The notes under the pieces are model-generated. The model was not told the DNA's origin. It was given only the letters and a program-made list of their open reading frames with translations, and did no database searches. A DNA stretch of 64,000 nt from Gnetum montanum (Eukaryota; Streptophyta; Gnetopsida; Gnetales; Gnetaceae): assembly GCA_015680685.1 (NCBI GenBank), contig MNCI01023362.1, forward strand, positions 514,808-578,807, read 5' to 3'. The position numbers and the translations under genes were made by a program. This document shows, piece after piece, positions 1 to 11,249 of this stretch (positions are counted from its first letter, which is position 1; each line of letters opens with the position of its first letter).

Positions 1-577
1 TTGATTACGAGCATCTCGTGTGACTACTTGGTAACCCAGTAGCATATCCAGGATCTACACTTGGTAATCCCAGTGGTAGTCATGCATGGTGGATGTGTAC
101 GGTTAGTCAAGGAATTGGTTGCTCATCGCACTTAGGCTAGATAGATTCTCTCAACCCTTTCCTCCTAGTTAAGTGCCTTAGTACGACCACTTCGAGCACG
201 TGCATTACGTGTGGTGATCTTAGTAATTATTAGCATTTGGTAGCCACAGTTTCATAGTTTAGGGTATGTACGGTAAGTGGGAATGGATGCTAACACTAGT
301 TAATTTAGACTTAGGTCCTTAGTTAGAGTTAGTTAAATTTCTCAACCCTTCACCCTTTAGCATAGGAGAAAAACACATAAAAGATATAAAAATCATATAC
401 CTCGAACTTACTTAACCATACACCGTGACAACTATAAGTAAGTCTTGGAAGACAAAAAATGATTAACCCCAAGTGTTCCATGGGGCGTTTAGGCATAAAG
501 TCTATGGAGTTCGACCGGATCACATGTGCTACACTTGTTTCGTATGGTTGAGTGTAGGGGTACCTCGCCACTCATCA
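1..577 (+). repeat. Truncated Athila-like LTR, 3' portion
   Basis: The segment aligns by eye with the 3' two thirds of the LTRs at 34704-35581 and 40990-41792. Shared blocks include the stretch around the CGAGCACGTGC motif, the CTTACTTAACCATACA block and the final GGGGTACCTCGCCACTCATCA. It ends in the canonical CA at 577. Its left part is off the window, so it may be a solo LTR or the end of a full element. An internal segment resembling the CGAGCACGTGC...TTGGTAATCCCAG block occurs twice (about 8-120 and 195-285), where the other two LTRs have it once. Confidence 0.8.
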
Positions 578-1083
578 AACATCAAGTGAACTTGTTGTGT
601 ATCGTAATTATTTATTATTTTTGAATTGATTTGTGTAAGCTTAATTGGAGGAAATTTATAAAGTGTAGTTACACTCTCTCCTTGATTCTTTTTCTCTCTT
701 TGTAGCCATGTGGGGTTGATGTTCTTGTTAAATGAAGCCATTTGATGAGTTTGTTGGGACCTTGTAAGTTGAGTGTGTTTCTAGTGAGAAACCACTCCAT
801 GTAGAGCTCACATCATTATAAAGGTTATGAGATCCTTAAAACCAAATCTTGAGCTTGTTAGGACCTTGTGGGATTAAGTGCATTTCCTATGAGAAAATGC
901 TATGTGTGGAGCTCAAACTTTGTAAAGGTTGTGATGCCCTCTAAATCAAATTTTTAAAGGAACAAAGTCTAAAGATGTGCAAGGATTATATCCTTTCAGT
1001 GTGGACATACTCAAGTTGGAGAATGATGTAAATTTATGTGTGGTTTTGGTTATCTTGGTTGTCCAAATTAGAGAACTTATTCA
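578..1083 (+). repeat. Copia-type LTR remnant, 3' portion
   Basis: The sequence from about 595 to 1083 matches the last 500 bp of the two LTRs of the copia element downstream (3790-4300 and 9290-9779). It includes the block starting AAAGTGTAGTTACA, the repeated phrase around TTAGGACCTTGTGGGATT and the end AACTTATTCA. It begins exactly where the Athila-like LTR ends, so that LTR appears to have inserted into this one. The next five bases AACAT (578-582) would be the right copy of the target duplication; the left copy is outside the window. Confidence 0.7.
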
Positions 1084-1230
1084 ACAACCTTTATAAGTTC
1101 TGGGTACTTATATTTTATATTTAATACATTGTGATATTTCTTAACCTATAAGGTTGCTAGTATTCATGATTTAGTTTAATTATGTATTTCTTTTAGTATT
1201 TACAATTTATGTAATTTCATCTAGCAGATG

Positions 1231-2363
1231 TGTTTTTACCTTTTGATGTGTCAAAACCTTAAGAAATATGATGAACAAGGATGCTTTTGTGGTTGTTGTG
1301 TTTGTAGGACAAGAACTTGGATTTGGATAAAAGTAGAGATCAAAGAAGAAGGACTTATATAAAGTCTTAAATAAGCATGCTAGAGTTCAAATTCCATGGA
1401 AAAAGAATGAATACCTCAAAGATCAACTCTAGTTTTTATAGGAAAGCCTTAGCATTGAAGGATTAATTGCAATGAAGACATCTCCAAGAAATAACAGACG
1501 TCTTCCATCAAGTGAAGACATCTCTCAATAGCAGTAGATGTCTTAGTTGAAGAACAAAAGGATCAAGTGAAGACATCGCTAAGAAATAATAGATTCCTTC
1601 CATCAAGAAAATATTTTTCCCTAATGAAGTAGACATCTTGGTTGAGTTGAAGGATGCTTAAAAGAAGATGTCTCTTAGAAATAGTAGATATCTTCCTTGT
1701 GAAGAAGATGTCTTCAGTGACCATTAGATAGTCATTGCATGAATTCCAAGGTGATTTTGAAAACATATAGGTTATAAGAAGACTTCATTCTCTTGGAAAA
1801 TGGACAAGTATTGAATGCAAGCAAGTGTCAACATCAAGCAATCATTGTGCAGATTATTCTATTGTATTTGTATGTCTCATTGTGCTATCTTTTGTACTAT
1901 TATAAGAGATCTATTATGTTGTACCTCACAGTGCAAGAACCTACAAATTTTTTGCATACTTTTCTTCTAATTTTTTTGCTATCTTGTTGCCTTGTGGGAT
2001 TAATGTGGTTCTTACAGAAAGGCATCATCCTTGAGCTTGTTGAGATCCTACAAGATTTACTGTTAGTGTAGTATCACAACACTTCGAAGTGGAGCTCAAG
2101 TTGTAAAGGTTTTGGAATCTTGAAAATCACATTCTAAGCTTATTAGGACCTTGTGAGGTTGAGTGGATTCATGGCATTGAATTACCCCAAAGTAGATCTT
2201 AGAGTTGTATAGGGTGTGGTATCCTTCAAATGACATTTTGAGAGTTCAAAGTTGTGCTAGCTAACTAACCTCTAAGTGTGGACTACCCAAGTTGAGGAAC
2301 CATGTTTAAATTTTGAGGTTTGTGATGTAAGCATGAAATTGTTTGAAATTGGTAGATTTGTGT
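1231..2363 (+). repeat. Diverged solo-like copia LTR
   Basis: The start (TGTTTTTACCTTTTGATGTG) resembles the LTR start at 8652. The body has the same order of parts as the LTRs at 3175 and 8652: a cluster of GACATCT/AGATGTC words (about 1478-1730), a TATA-like GGTTATAAGAAG near 1768, then the TTAGGACCTTGTG phrases. No primer-binding site or gag follows, so I read it as a solo LTR or an isolated remnant. The right end is approximate. The 92-codon open frame at 1793-2071 inside it shows no coding signature. Confidence 0.55.
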
Positions 2364-3174
2364 GGCATATTATGTATGTAGTTTAATTATATTTTATATT
2401 TTATTTAATTTATTTTTATTGGCCAGGCTATATTTGTATACTATGACTTATGTTATAGTGAGAAAGGTTGGAGAGAGTGAGTAAGTTATGTGAATTATGA
2501 GCATAACTAGTGGAATGATTTTCATAGTCAAGCTTCTATCATAGAAACTAATCTAATGTCATCTATATGATTTGTGATAACCTCTCATTTAACTTGCATG
2601 TGTCTTGTAATCTACACACCTAGGCATTATTTCTTACAAGTGAGAAGGAGAGGTGTTGTAGAAATTCAAAGCTTTTGAATGTGTTGGAGATTTTTGGATT
2701 GTATTATGCCTTTGGTGGATTTATTATGGTGTTTCATTCAATTTGTATGAATTTCTAGATGCATTTCTGAGGTGAGTAATCTTAGCCTCTTTTCCAATTT
2801 CTATATTTATAAGATTTTGTATATATTACATGGAATGGATTTTGTGAAATTGATTTCTTGGACTTGTATGTATTTCTATGTGACTATTGGCTATTATTTT
2901 GATCTTATAAGAATGAAAATTTATGTAATTTAGTTTTGTAGTTATGATCATATTTATTATCATGTCTATCATTCTTGAGTGTGGGTTTTGTAAGAATTCT
3001 CATCAAAAATTTTGTAGGTTTGAACATGATTATTACGGATGTTCCATATTGATTATAATCTTGATTTTTAATTTTCTATAATTTTTATTTTTTTATTTTC
3101 TAGAACTATTATGAATTTTCCTTATTTGATGAATAGTTTAGAATTTTAGATTTTATTTTCTTGGCACAACATCT
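2364..3174. other. AT-rich stretch without recognisable feature
   Basis: The stretch is T-rich and has no long open frame, no tandem repeat and no match I can see to the LTRs on either side. The last bases before the next LTR are CATCT. Confidence 0.5.
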
Positions 3175-4300
3175 TGTTGATCTTTTAGTATGTAAAAACC
3201 TTGGAAAATGGAGAATATGAGAAATATGCTTATTGGAATCTTGCAAGACTTGTGAAGAATAAGAAAAAGATGAAAAGAGTATATGAGATTGGGACAAGAG
3301 CTTAGATTATGTCAAGATAAGAGATCAGAACAAAGAGTAAGATGAGAACTACATTGTCAATCTAAGATGATAGAGTCTCAACCAACATTACAAGAGCTTG
3401 AAGAAATCACAAAGGTGCATGAAGCCTAGAAGTCAAAAGAAGGTGTTCTAGTATTTCCCAAGGTGTCCTAATAGATCAGTAGACATCCTAGTGGCAGAGC
3501 TTAAGTTTTAGGCCAAATGTCTCATAAAAACAATAGACATCCCAATTACTCTTAAGATGTCCCAGTTGGAACACTCCATGGAAGATGTCCAAATTTCTTT
3601 TAGGACATCCCACCTACCAGCATATAAACTCAATGAGACATCTCAAGCTTGAATAAGACATCCTAGGTAGCCATTTCTAGGCCATTGCTCAAATTCCAAT
3701 TGTTATGTGATAAGGATAAAGGGTACAAAAGAAAAAATATCTGTTTGAAAAGGACAAGCACTATTAACATGATTTGACCATCATTGTATACATTTTATGT
3801 AGCATTTTTGTACTTTATTTCTATATTATTTATGAATTTTGTATGTAATTGTGAGAGACTACGTATAAGGAATTTTTAAAGTGTAGTTACATTCTCTCCT
3901 TGATTCTATTTCTTCCTTTGTAAACCTTGCAAGGTCGATGTGCTTTTTATGGAAAGGCATTCATTGAGCATGTCAAAACCTTACACGGCTCAATATGTTT
4001 CTTGAGAGAAAACACTCCATGTAAAGCTTAAGTCATTGTCATGTTGTAGGATCCTTAAAACCACATTTTGAGCTTGGTGGAACCTTGTATGATTGAGTGT
4101 GTTTCTTGAGATAAAGCACTTTTTGCAAAGCTAAAACTTTAAAGGTTATGATGTCCTTTAAACCACATTTTTGAAGGAACAAGCTCTTGAGATGTTTAAA
4201 GATTCTACCCTCAAAGTATAAAAGTACCTAAGTTGAAGAACCATATAAATTTGAGTGTAGTTTTGATTTGTTTGGTTATTTGAATTAGAAAACTTATTCA
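3175..4300 (+). repeat. 5' LTR of the copia-type element
   Basis: It starts TGTTGATC, ends TTATTCA and pairs along its whole length with 8652-9779. A cluster of about nine GACATCC/AGATGTCC words lies at about 3440-3670, upstream of a decayed TATA region near 3715-3730. A polyadenylation or termination site cannot be placed by eye. Confidence 0.85.
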
Positions 4301-4302
4301 AG

Positions 4303-4316
4303 TAGTATCGGAGCCT
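4303..4316 (+). other. Primer-binding site (initiator tRNA-Met type)
   Basis: TAGTATCGGAGCC two bases after the 5' LTR differs at two positions from the plant initiator-Met priming sequence TGGTATCAGAGC, which is usual for copia elements. Confidence 0.8.
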
Positions 4317-4352
4317 GGTTCTCTTAGTTTTCTACTTAACATTTCAGGAATG

Positions 4353-5260
4353 AACGATGGAAGGAAGATCATATACCAAGCCACATATGTTCAATGGGAT
4401 CAACTTCATGTATTTGAGGCTAGAATGCAAGGATTATTCAAATTCATGGACTTAAAAGTCTAGGAAATTATCTTGGAGGGATGCATGACACCCATCAACA
4501 ACATCATAAGCACCACAAAGCCAAGAAGCAAATGGACTTAGGACAAAAATTTTTTTATGTTTGATTTAAAAGAAAAAATATATCTTTATTATTATTTAAG
4601 TAATTTTGAGTTCAATAGAGTAGCTAGGTAAAAACCTACAAAAGAAATTTGGAAGACTCTAGAAGCTATGTATAAAGGTACATCTATTGTTAAGCAATCT
4701 AAGCTTCTAGTTTTACAAAGTGAATATGATAAACTTAAAATGAAAGAAGGAGAGAAATTGAAAAAATATTTTTCTAGAGCTAATGGCTTAGTTGTAACAA
4801 TTAGATGGATGGGAAAAAATTTAGCTAAAAGTGATATTATTATTAAAATGATTAGAACTTTTTAGTCTGAGTTTAGACCAAAAGTTACAACTATGAAAGA
4901 GATCAGGAATTTCTTAGTCCTAAAATTTGAAGAGCTTCTAAGTGCACTCATAGGCTAGATGATGAATCTCATAAGTGAAGGTGTAATGAAATAAAAATCC
5001 ATTGCCCTCAAAAGCTCATCAAAAAAAAGGAGCCATCTATGCATGAAGAAAACAGTGAAGATGAATTGACTTTGCTGTCAAGGAGAGTTCAAAAACTACA
5101 AGCATGGAAAGGCAAGAGATTTAACCAAATGAGCATCAAAGGTAAAGAAAGAGGTAAACATTTCAAATATTCTAATCTTGATACATCATCTATAGAATGT
5201 TGGATCTATGATGGTAAATTCCATGTGGCCTCTGAATGTCCAAGTATTGGTAGGTTTTAA
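4353..5260 (+). pseudogene. Copia gag (capsid) pseudogene
   Basis: The retrotransposon capsid gene is broken by stops and frameshifts. The best preserved open part (4668-4865, about 65 codons) carries the typical gag core: KLLVLQSEYDKLKMKEGE, then the W-M-G-K-N-L motif and IIIKMIRT, followed after a stop by EFRPKVTTMKEIRNF (about 4870-4915). A zinc-knuckle-like CWIYDGKFHVASEC lies at about 5198-5239, with the second cysteine of the CX2C pair replaced by Tyr. Gag would form the particle that packages the RNA. The decay shows that this copy no longer makes it. Confidence 0.75.
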
Positions 5261-5269
5261 AATAAGGAC

Positions 5270-5910
5270 TCATTCGAAGAAAAAATGAAAAAGAAAAATT
5301 TGTACTTAAGCTAGGATGAGGAACAAAGTGAAGAGGAAATGGATGACACTTCTACAAGGTCACATATAATTTTTATAACCCTTACACATGAAGATCCTAC
5401 AATGAAAACAAAAGAATCTGAATGTACTCTTAAAGAAAGATATAAATTATTATGCAATGAAATTATATTCTTTTAAAGTCTATGTATTAAGATGAAGAAG
5501 GCCTTGAGTGATAAAAATTTAGAGTTGTCTCTACTTAATAAAAAATGCTTAAATCTCACACGAGAAAGCTCAAACCTAAGTGCTAAGAATCATAAACTAA
5601 CATTCTCTTATGAGAAAATTATCAAAGAGCTTATAGATATGAAGCTTATAAATGAAAGAGTTACAAAAGGAAAAGAGACCTTATGAATATTATTGGGGTA
5701 AGAAAAAACACCCAAAATATAAGAGTGGTTTAGGAATTCACCAAAAAAATGAGCCATCTTCAATTACATTATCTAAAAGGTATTATACTCCAAGGTTTGA
5801 TCATATTACCCAATTAAGAAAAATCAAGTGTTATAATACTGGAAAGTATGGGCATAAACACTTAAATTTTCTTTTAAAAATGAAACATTATAACATGACT
5901 TCTTGATCTT
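5270..5910 (+). pseudogene. Gag C-terminal region: coiled coil and second knuckle
   Basis: An acidic segment (about 5310-5400) is followed by a heptad-rich, Leu/Lys/Glu-rich stretch (open at 5492-5686) that would form a coiled coil. After a frame change comes a basic segment (5652-5906) with CYNTGKYGHKHLNF, which looks like a second zinc knuckle with two cysteines lost. This order is seen in the long gag proteins of some plant copia lineages. No protease or integrase follows where they would be expected. Confidence 0.5.
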
Positions 5911-6299
5911 ATAACATGACTCCTTGTTCTTATCCAAATGTTCCTAGAAAGAATGTATTGTAGGTTAAAAAGGTTTGGAGATTCAAAGTAAAAAATAAAT
6001 AAGAAAGAACAAATACTCATAATGTACATCAAATTACAAGGGACTTCACAAGGAAAGATTAGCTACATAGGATGCAAGAGATATTTAATGACTATAAAGA
6101 AAGAACTCTCAAGAGAAAACCTCATTATAAATCTATTTGAATAAAAGCATCTTCCAAAAAGAAAGCTAGGTAAGTATGGATAAGTATTTTTCCTTAACTT
6201 GCATTATGTTTTATAATATTTATCCTTGGTAGCATCCCTTCAAAACCCACATACATCTTAGTTCTTAGTGGCTTGAAAAGAACCAACTTTAAGTTGGAA

Positions 6300-6460
6300 T
6301 GTCCAACTATTTTATGAGATGTCTCACCTAAGATGTTCCATTCAAATATGAGATGTCCCACTATGAATAGGCTCAACTTGGGTGAGACATCCCACTTTTT
6401 CCTAGGACGTCCCAATCATGGATAAAAACCTATCAAGAACATAGTCTATTTAAAGAAAAC
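6300..6460 (+). promoter_or_regulatory. Internal promoter-like block
   Basis: Five GACATC/AGATGTC-type words lie at about 6316-6412. About 35 bp later comes the TATA-like AGTCTATTTAAAGAAAAC (about 6440), and the ATG of the next ORF is at 6563. The 3' LTR has the same order: motif cluster, then GGCTATAAAAGAAACAAT at about 9193. The similarity extends through AAGAAACAAT. I infer that the block is either a captured piece of LTR promoter or a second promoter of the same design serving the ORF. Confidence 0.5.
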
Positions 6461-6562
6461 AATCATTTTTTCCCTTGCATCTCACACCAAGCCTTATACA
6501 TTATAAATTAGTTACCTAGGGTAAAATCCTTGTTGCATCTCCACTCCTTTTAGCCCAAATCC

Positions 6563-8180
6563 ATGACTCACAAGAAGGTTGAAACTTCAGGGGCACCTCC
6601 TCACAATTCCAAAGGTGCTAAAGGTGCTTCCTAAAATTGGTCTTGCACATATCAATCCCAATTTTAGTCAACAAATACTTAGCATAGATTTGAAGTATCC
6701 ATTTCATCTCTATTATTAGTGAAAGAAGTCTTAGTTTTTAATACCATTGACAAAAAGTACTATTAGCTTATTTTGAAGCAATTGATTAGGCTTTCATTGT
6801 TTTCATGACTTATTATAACTAGAAATTCTTATTAGAGAGTTCTATAGAAATATAGTAATTACTAATGGTATTTTTGAGGCATTAAAATTTTTATTTGAGG
6901 GTGTTTCACTTGAAATATCTTGTTAAGTTATGAATGCTTTACTTGGGGTTTCTAGTTTTGATATGCATAGAGTTATCATACGTTCAATGAATGACATTTT
7001 CACTAGTGGGGTTATTCTAGTATCACATGATGAATTTTTCAATGCTACTTTTGGTAGCTCTATTTTCCTAATGAGTGGAGAATTTATAGATGATAAATGT
7101 TTTAGGATGCTTCCACTCTTTTATTAATTACTATGTGCAACATTATTGTAAAAGAAGGAAGCTATAATTATTTGCTACCAGCTCAAGCTTTTGTTCTATA
7201 TTATCTTATAATTGGGGAGCTATTAGATTTAGAACACATTATTTGCAAGGACATGTTGAGGTTGTTTATCTAAGAGAGTTTATGGACACCCTCTACTCAT
7301 AAACCTACTTGTTCATCAAGAGGATGTTCCTATTGTAGATCTACCTCATCTCAAATGGAAGAGATGTCTTGTAGAGTTCTTCAAGAAAATAAATATAGCT
7401 CTCACTAATATTGAAGTTCCATCTCCTTCAACTTAGAATACATGAAGGAAGTAAGCAACATCTTTACCTAGGGCTTCTCCTCAACTAAGAAGGTTTAAGT
7501 CTGTAATTGTACAAGTGGGATCTACCATAAAGAAGATCCTAAGGACCATTAGCAAAACCTTGGGGATGATTGGATGGAACCTCTCTTACCTAAGTAAGAG
7601 AATGTATACATCAAGCCTTTCCCCTCCTCTAGATGGTCAACAGTTTAAGGACATCACTACTCCTCATTTGATAAATAGTAATGAGGACATACTGGCTCTA
7701 GCCAAACATTCTATAGTAGTAGTTCCATCATAAGAATATGATTTAGGTAATGCATAAGACTTAGAGGATCTTGCTACATCACCGACTCATGTCTAGGAGG
7801 AGTCTTTTTCTCACATTAAGCAGCTTGAACGAAGTACATTTATGTAGAAGGATTTTCCATAGTCATTTTAGCAATAGACAATGGATAGCATTTTTAGTAC
7901 AACAAATCATTGGAAGAAAGTAGCTTCCAAGACATAGAGGTGAAAGGATACTTCGTTAGCTTCTCAACAAGATCCATCTCATTCCTCTTCATCATTACAG
8001 TTTCGAGGAGAGCTTTGACTCTGAAGAACTATTGTAGTAGTATCTTCTTCTAATGATGATGAGCAACATGTCTTCCATTCCAATAATAGTAGTGATGATG
8101 ATGAGAAGGAGACATACTGACATACTCGTGCAGCCTTAGACTTTGATGAGGATGAGGATGATACAGAGGTTAGTGTTTAA
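6563..8180 (+). pseudogene. Plant transposon-protein-like ORF replacing pol
   Basis: The frame starts at ATG 6563 and ends with an acidic tail and stop at 8180, with stops and shifts between. Three features recall the plant family named 'putative plant transposon protein' (Pfam Transposase_32): LIREFYRNI near 6825, VMNALLGVSS near 6928 and an AQAFVLYYLIIGELLDLEH-type segment near 7180-7240. These match by position the family's FYxN, INxxLG and LLYxILxG landmarks. The C-terminal part is Ser-rich, then Asp/Glu-rich. The biochemical role of the family is not established. The assignment is by pattern only and could be wrong. Confidence 0.5.
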
Positions 8181-8537
8181 AGACTTTTTTTTATTCCCTC
8201 CTTTTAGATGATATTCAGAAAGGGGAAGAGTTATATGGTTTGTGATGGTTGTATGGTATTGATAATGTTGACATGGTATCTGATGTTGTCATGCTATGTG
8301 CATTTTTTATTTTTTTTGTCAAACTTTATATGGTATACCTTTGGAGATAGGTAATGAAATGTTTAGTGTATGTTGGATATATTTTAAGTTTATATATGTT
8401 GTGGATAAATGTGGACATACATGGATAGTTTTTAATATTTTTCATTTTCTTGTGTTACCCTCTTGTGATTATGGCTAATGGATATTTATCCATTAACTAT
8501 TTTATCTTCATTTCATACTACCATAGGATTATTTTTA

Positions 8538-8564
8538 TATATATATACACACACACACACACAA
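8538..8564. repeat. (TA)n(CA)n microsatellite
   Basis: A short TA run is followed by about ten CA units, just upstream of the copia polypurine tract. Confidence 0.9.
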
Positions 8565-8635
8565 TTATGCTTTAATTATTTATCATATGATACTATGTTA
8601 TTGTGTTAACCCATTTTCTCAAGTTTTGGACATCA

Positions 8636-8651
8636 TCAAAAAGGGAAAGAT
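8636..8651 (+). other. Polypurine tract of the copia-type element
   Basis: The purine-rich AAAAAGGGAAAGAT ends one base before the 3' LTR start TGTTGACC. This is the expected plus-strand priming site. Confidence 0.75.
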
Positions 8652-9779
8652 TGTTGACCTTTGGTATGTCAAAACCTTGGAAATTTGAAAATGTTGAAAA
8701 TATGCTTTTTGAAATCTTGCAGGACCTATGAAGGACAAGAATAAGATTAAAAGAGTATATGAGATCAGGATAAGAGTTTATATGGTATCAAGAGAAGAGA
8801 TTGGGACAAAGAGCAAGATGAAAACTACATTGTCAATCTAAGATGACAAAGTCTCAACCAAGATTACAAGAGTTTGAAGAAATTACAAAGGTGCATGAAG
8901 CCTAGAAGTCAAAGGAAAATGCTTTAGTATCTATCAAGATATCCCAAAAGATCAATAGATGTTGCAGTGGAGAAGCTTAAGTTTTAGTCCAAATATCCCA
9001 CAAAAATAACATACGTCCCAATTGCTCTTGAGACATCCTAGATGGAATGTCCCATGTGAGACATCCTAATTTCTAGTAGGATGTTCCACTTACAAGGATA
9101 GAAACTTAGTGAGACATCCCAAGCTCAAATGTGACATCCCAATTAGCTATCTTCTAGGTATTGCATGAATTCCAATGGTTATATGACAAGGATAGAGGCT
9201 ATAAAAGAAACAATATCTTGGTGAAAAGAATAAGCACTATTTACATCATTTGACCATCATTGTATACATATTTTATAGAGTTTATGTACTTTATTTCTAC
9301 ATCATTTTTGGATAAAATTATGTAATTTTTAGAGCCTAAGTGCAAGAAATTTATAAATCATAGTTACATTCTCTTCTTGATTCTATTTCTCCCTTTGTAA
9401 GCCCTATGGGGTTTATGTGCTATTTACAAGAGGAAATCCATTGATCTTGTTAGGACCTTGTAGGATTGAGTGTGTTTCTTAAGAGAAAACACTTTGTGCA
9501 AAGCTCACATCATTGTAAAGGTTATAAGATACCTAAAACCAAATTTTGAGTTTCTTAGAACCTTGTAGGATTGAGTGGTTTTTTGAGAAAAAATACTCCT
9601 TGTGAAGCTCAAAATTTGTAAATGTCATAGTGCCCTTTAAATCATATTTTTGAAGGAACAAAGTCTAAAGATGTGCAAAGATTATATCCTTTGAGTATGA
9701 AAGTATCAAAGTTGGGGAATCATGTAAATTTGAGTGCAGTTTTAGTTGTCTTAGTTGTTAAAATTAGGGAACTTATTCA
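8652..9779 (+). repeat. 3' LTR of the copia-type element
   Basis: This is the partner of 3175-4300. It keeps a better TATA box (GGCTATAAAAG near 9193) downstream of the GACATC motif cluster at about 8935-9140. Confidence 0.85.
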
Positions 9780-11249
9780 ACCCTTCCCTTCTAAGTTCTT
9801 GATTCTTACATCTTAATTATGCTATGATCTTTTCTTCCAAGGTTTTTGGTTTTTTTTTTTAATTGTGAGAACCCCTTTGTTCTTCTTGTGTTATCATTAA
9901 ATTCCTTTATTATGATTATGCTAATTTTTTCTTGTATGTTGTGAATTTCATTTTTCACATGGAAGCTAATCTTTTTTCTCACTCATTCTTGGTTTTGTTT
10001 CTTTATAGTTAAAACTCTAATATTTCTCCTTGCTTTCAATGTTTCTAGTGTTTGATCCCTTATTTCAAATTTTTTAGTTAATTTTCTCCTATACCTCTTG
10101 AATAAGACATTTATAATATTATAAAGATAGTCTTATCTATATCTTTGAACTATAATTTAGATGTCTCATTTACTAATAAGACATCTCCTCTAATATATGA
10201 TATGTTACACTTCAAGTAGACATCTCCCTAGGATGATAATATCTTCCTGCAAAATAAGATGTCTTTTCTACAAATGGAATGTTAGCAAAATTTTCTCTAT
10301 TGAAGGTTAGTTCTCTTATGAGTCTTCAAATTAGTTTTCATGGTTTTGAAACTTTCCAAAATTTTTCTAAATCTATCTATTCTTATTTCAACTGTTGAAT
10401 TGCCTAACAAGATCCAAGTATTGGTATATTATTATCTGGATATGTTGGAAATATAGATTGAAGCCTTCAACTATTTGTTACTTACCTTTTAATGATCTTG
10501 CTTTTCTAAGGCTATTAAAATTTATTTTGACTTGTTTGAAAATTAATATTTGTAAGTTTTCCATATTAGTTTGATACCATTCAATGGAACATCTTGTATT
10601 GTTGGACTCTTTTAGTTTTCTTATAGCCCTCCACCATTAATGTTTAGTTTGTCATGTTCTAATTGTTTATAAGATGTTTAAATGTTGGAGCTAGCACTAA
10701 GTTGTATGGCAAGTTGAAGATGGACTCCTTGGAGATGTTTGATAATTGATCCCCCATAGGGATGCGTTAGTGTGTCTTTTATTATAGGCTCCATACAACA
10801 TGAGGAAAGGATTCAATGACTTACTGATTTTTTTGTTTGATGCCTCTAGAACATTAGAGGTGAATCTTAGTAGACATCTTTAGTAATAGTAGTTTTGACA
10901 ATAAGAAGTAAGTCTTGGATGAAGCTTATTATTTAGATTGAGAATAATAATAAACCCATGTACATGGTAGTTTGATATTTATCTGGATAAGTTTTAGCAT
11001 TGGAAAATGATCAAGTACATATGCAAACCTTTAATACATATTTGAAATTAAGTGTGATGTGTGCTAGCCTCCTTGTTTGTAGGTTAATGGGTGGAGTGAC
11101 AATTTTTTAAGTTAGAAATATTTGATTTGTATTATTATGGACATATGATCTTGATTTCTTGGTATGTATAACATGTTTTGTAGGTCAACCATGCCTCACC
11201 TAGCCACCGTAAGATCTATCCATTCTTTAGTTGGAGGTGCCAAGGTTTC
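9780..11249. other. AT-rich spacer with one GACATC cluster
   Basis: No gene is visible. At 10140-10270 there are five or six AGATGTC/GACATCT words like those of the copia LTRs, probably a decayed LTR fragment. The remainder is unremarkable AT-rich DNA. Confidence 0.45.

Larger units (their letters stand above)
3175..9779 (+). mobile_element. Non-autonomous Ty1/copia-type LTR retrotransposon
   Basis: The element is bounded by direct LTRs (3175-4300 and 8652-9779). It has a primer-binding site like the one that pairs with initiator-Met tRNA right after the 5' LTR and a purine-rich tract right before the 3' LTR. The 4.35 kb interior holds a decayed copia gag in its first third and an unrelated ORF in its last third. 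I found no protease, integrase, RT or RNase H motif. Flanking bases (CATCT on the left, ACCCT on the right) do not form a clean target duplication, which fits an old copy. It would depend on an autonomous relative for mobility. Confidence 0.8.
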
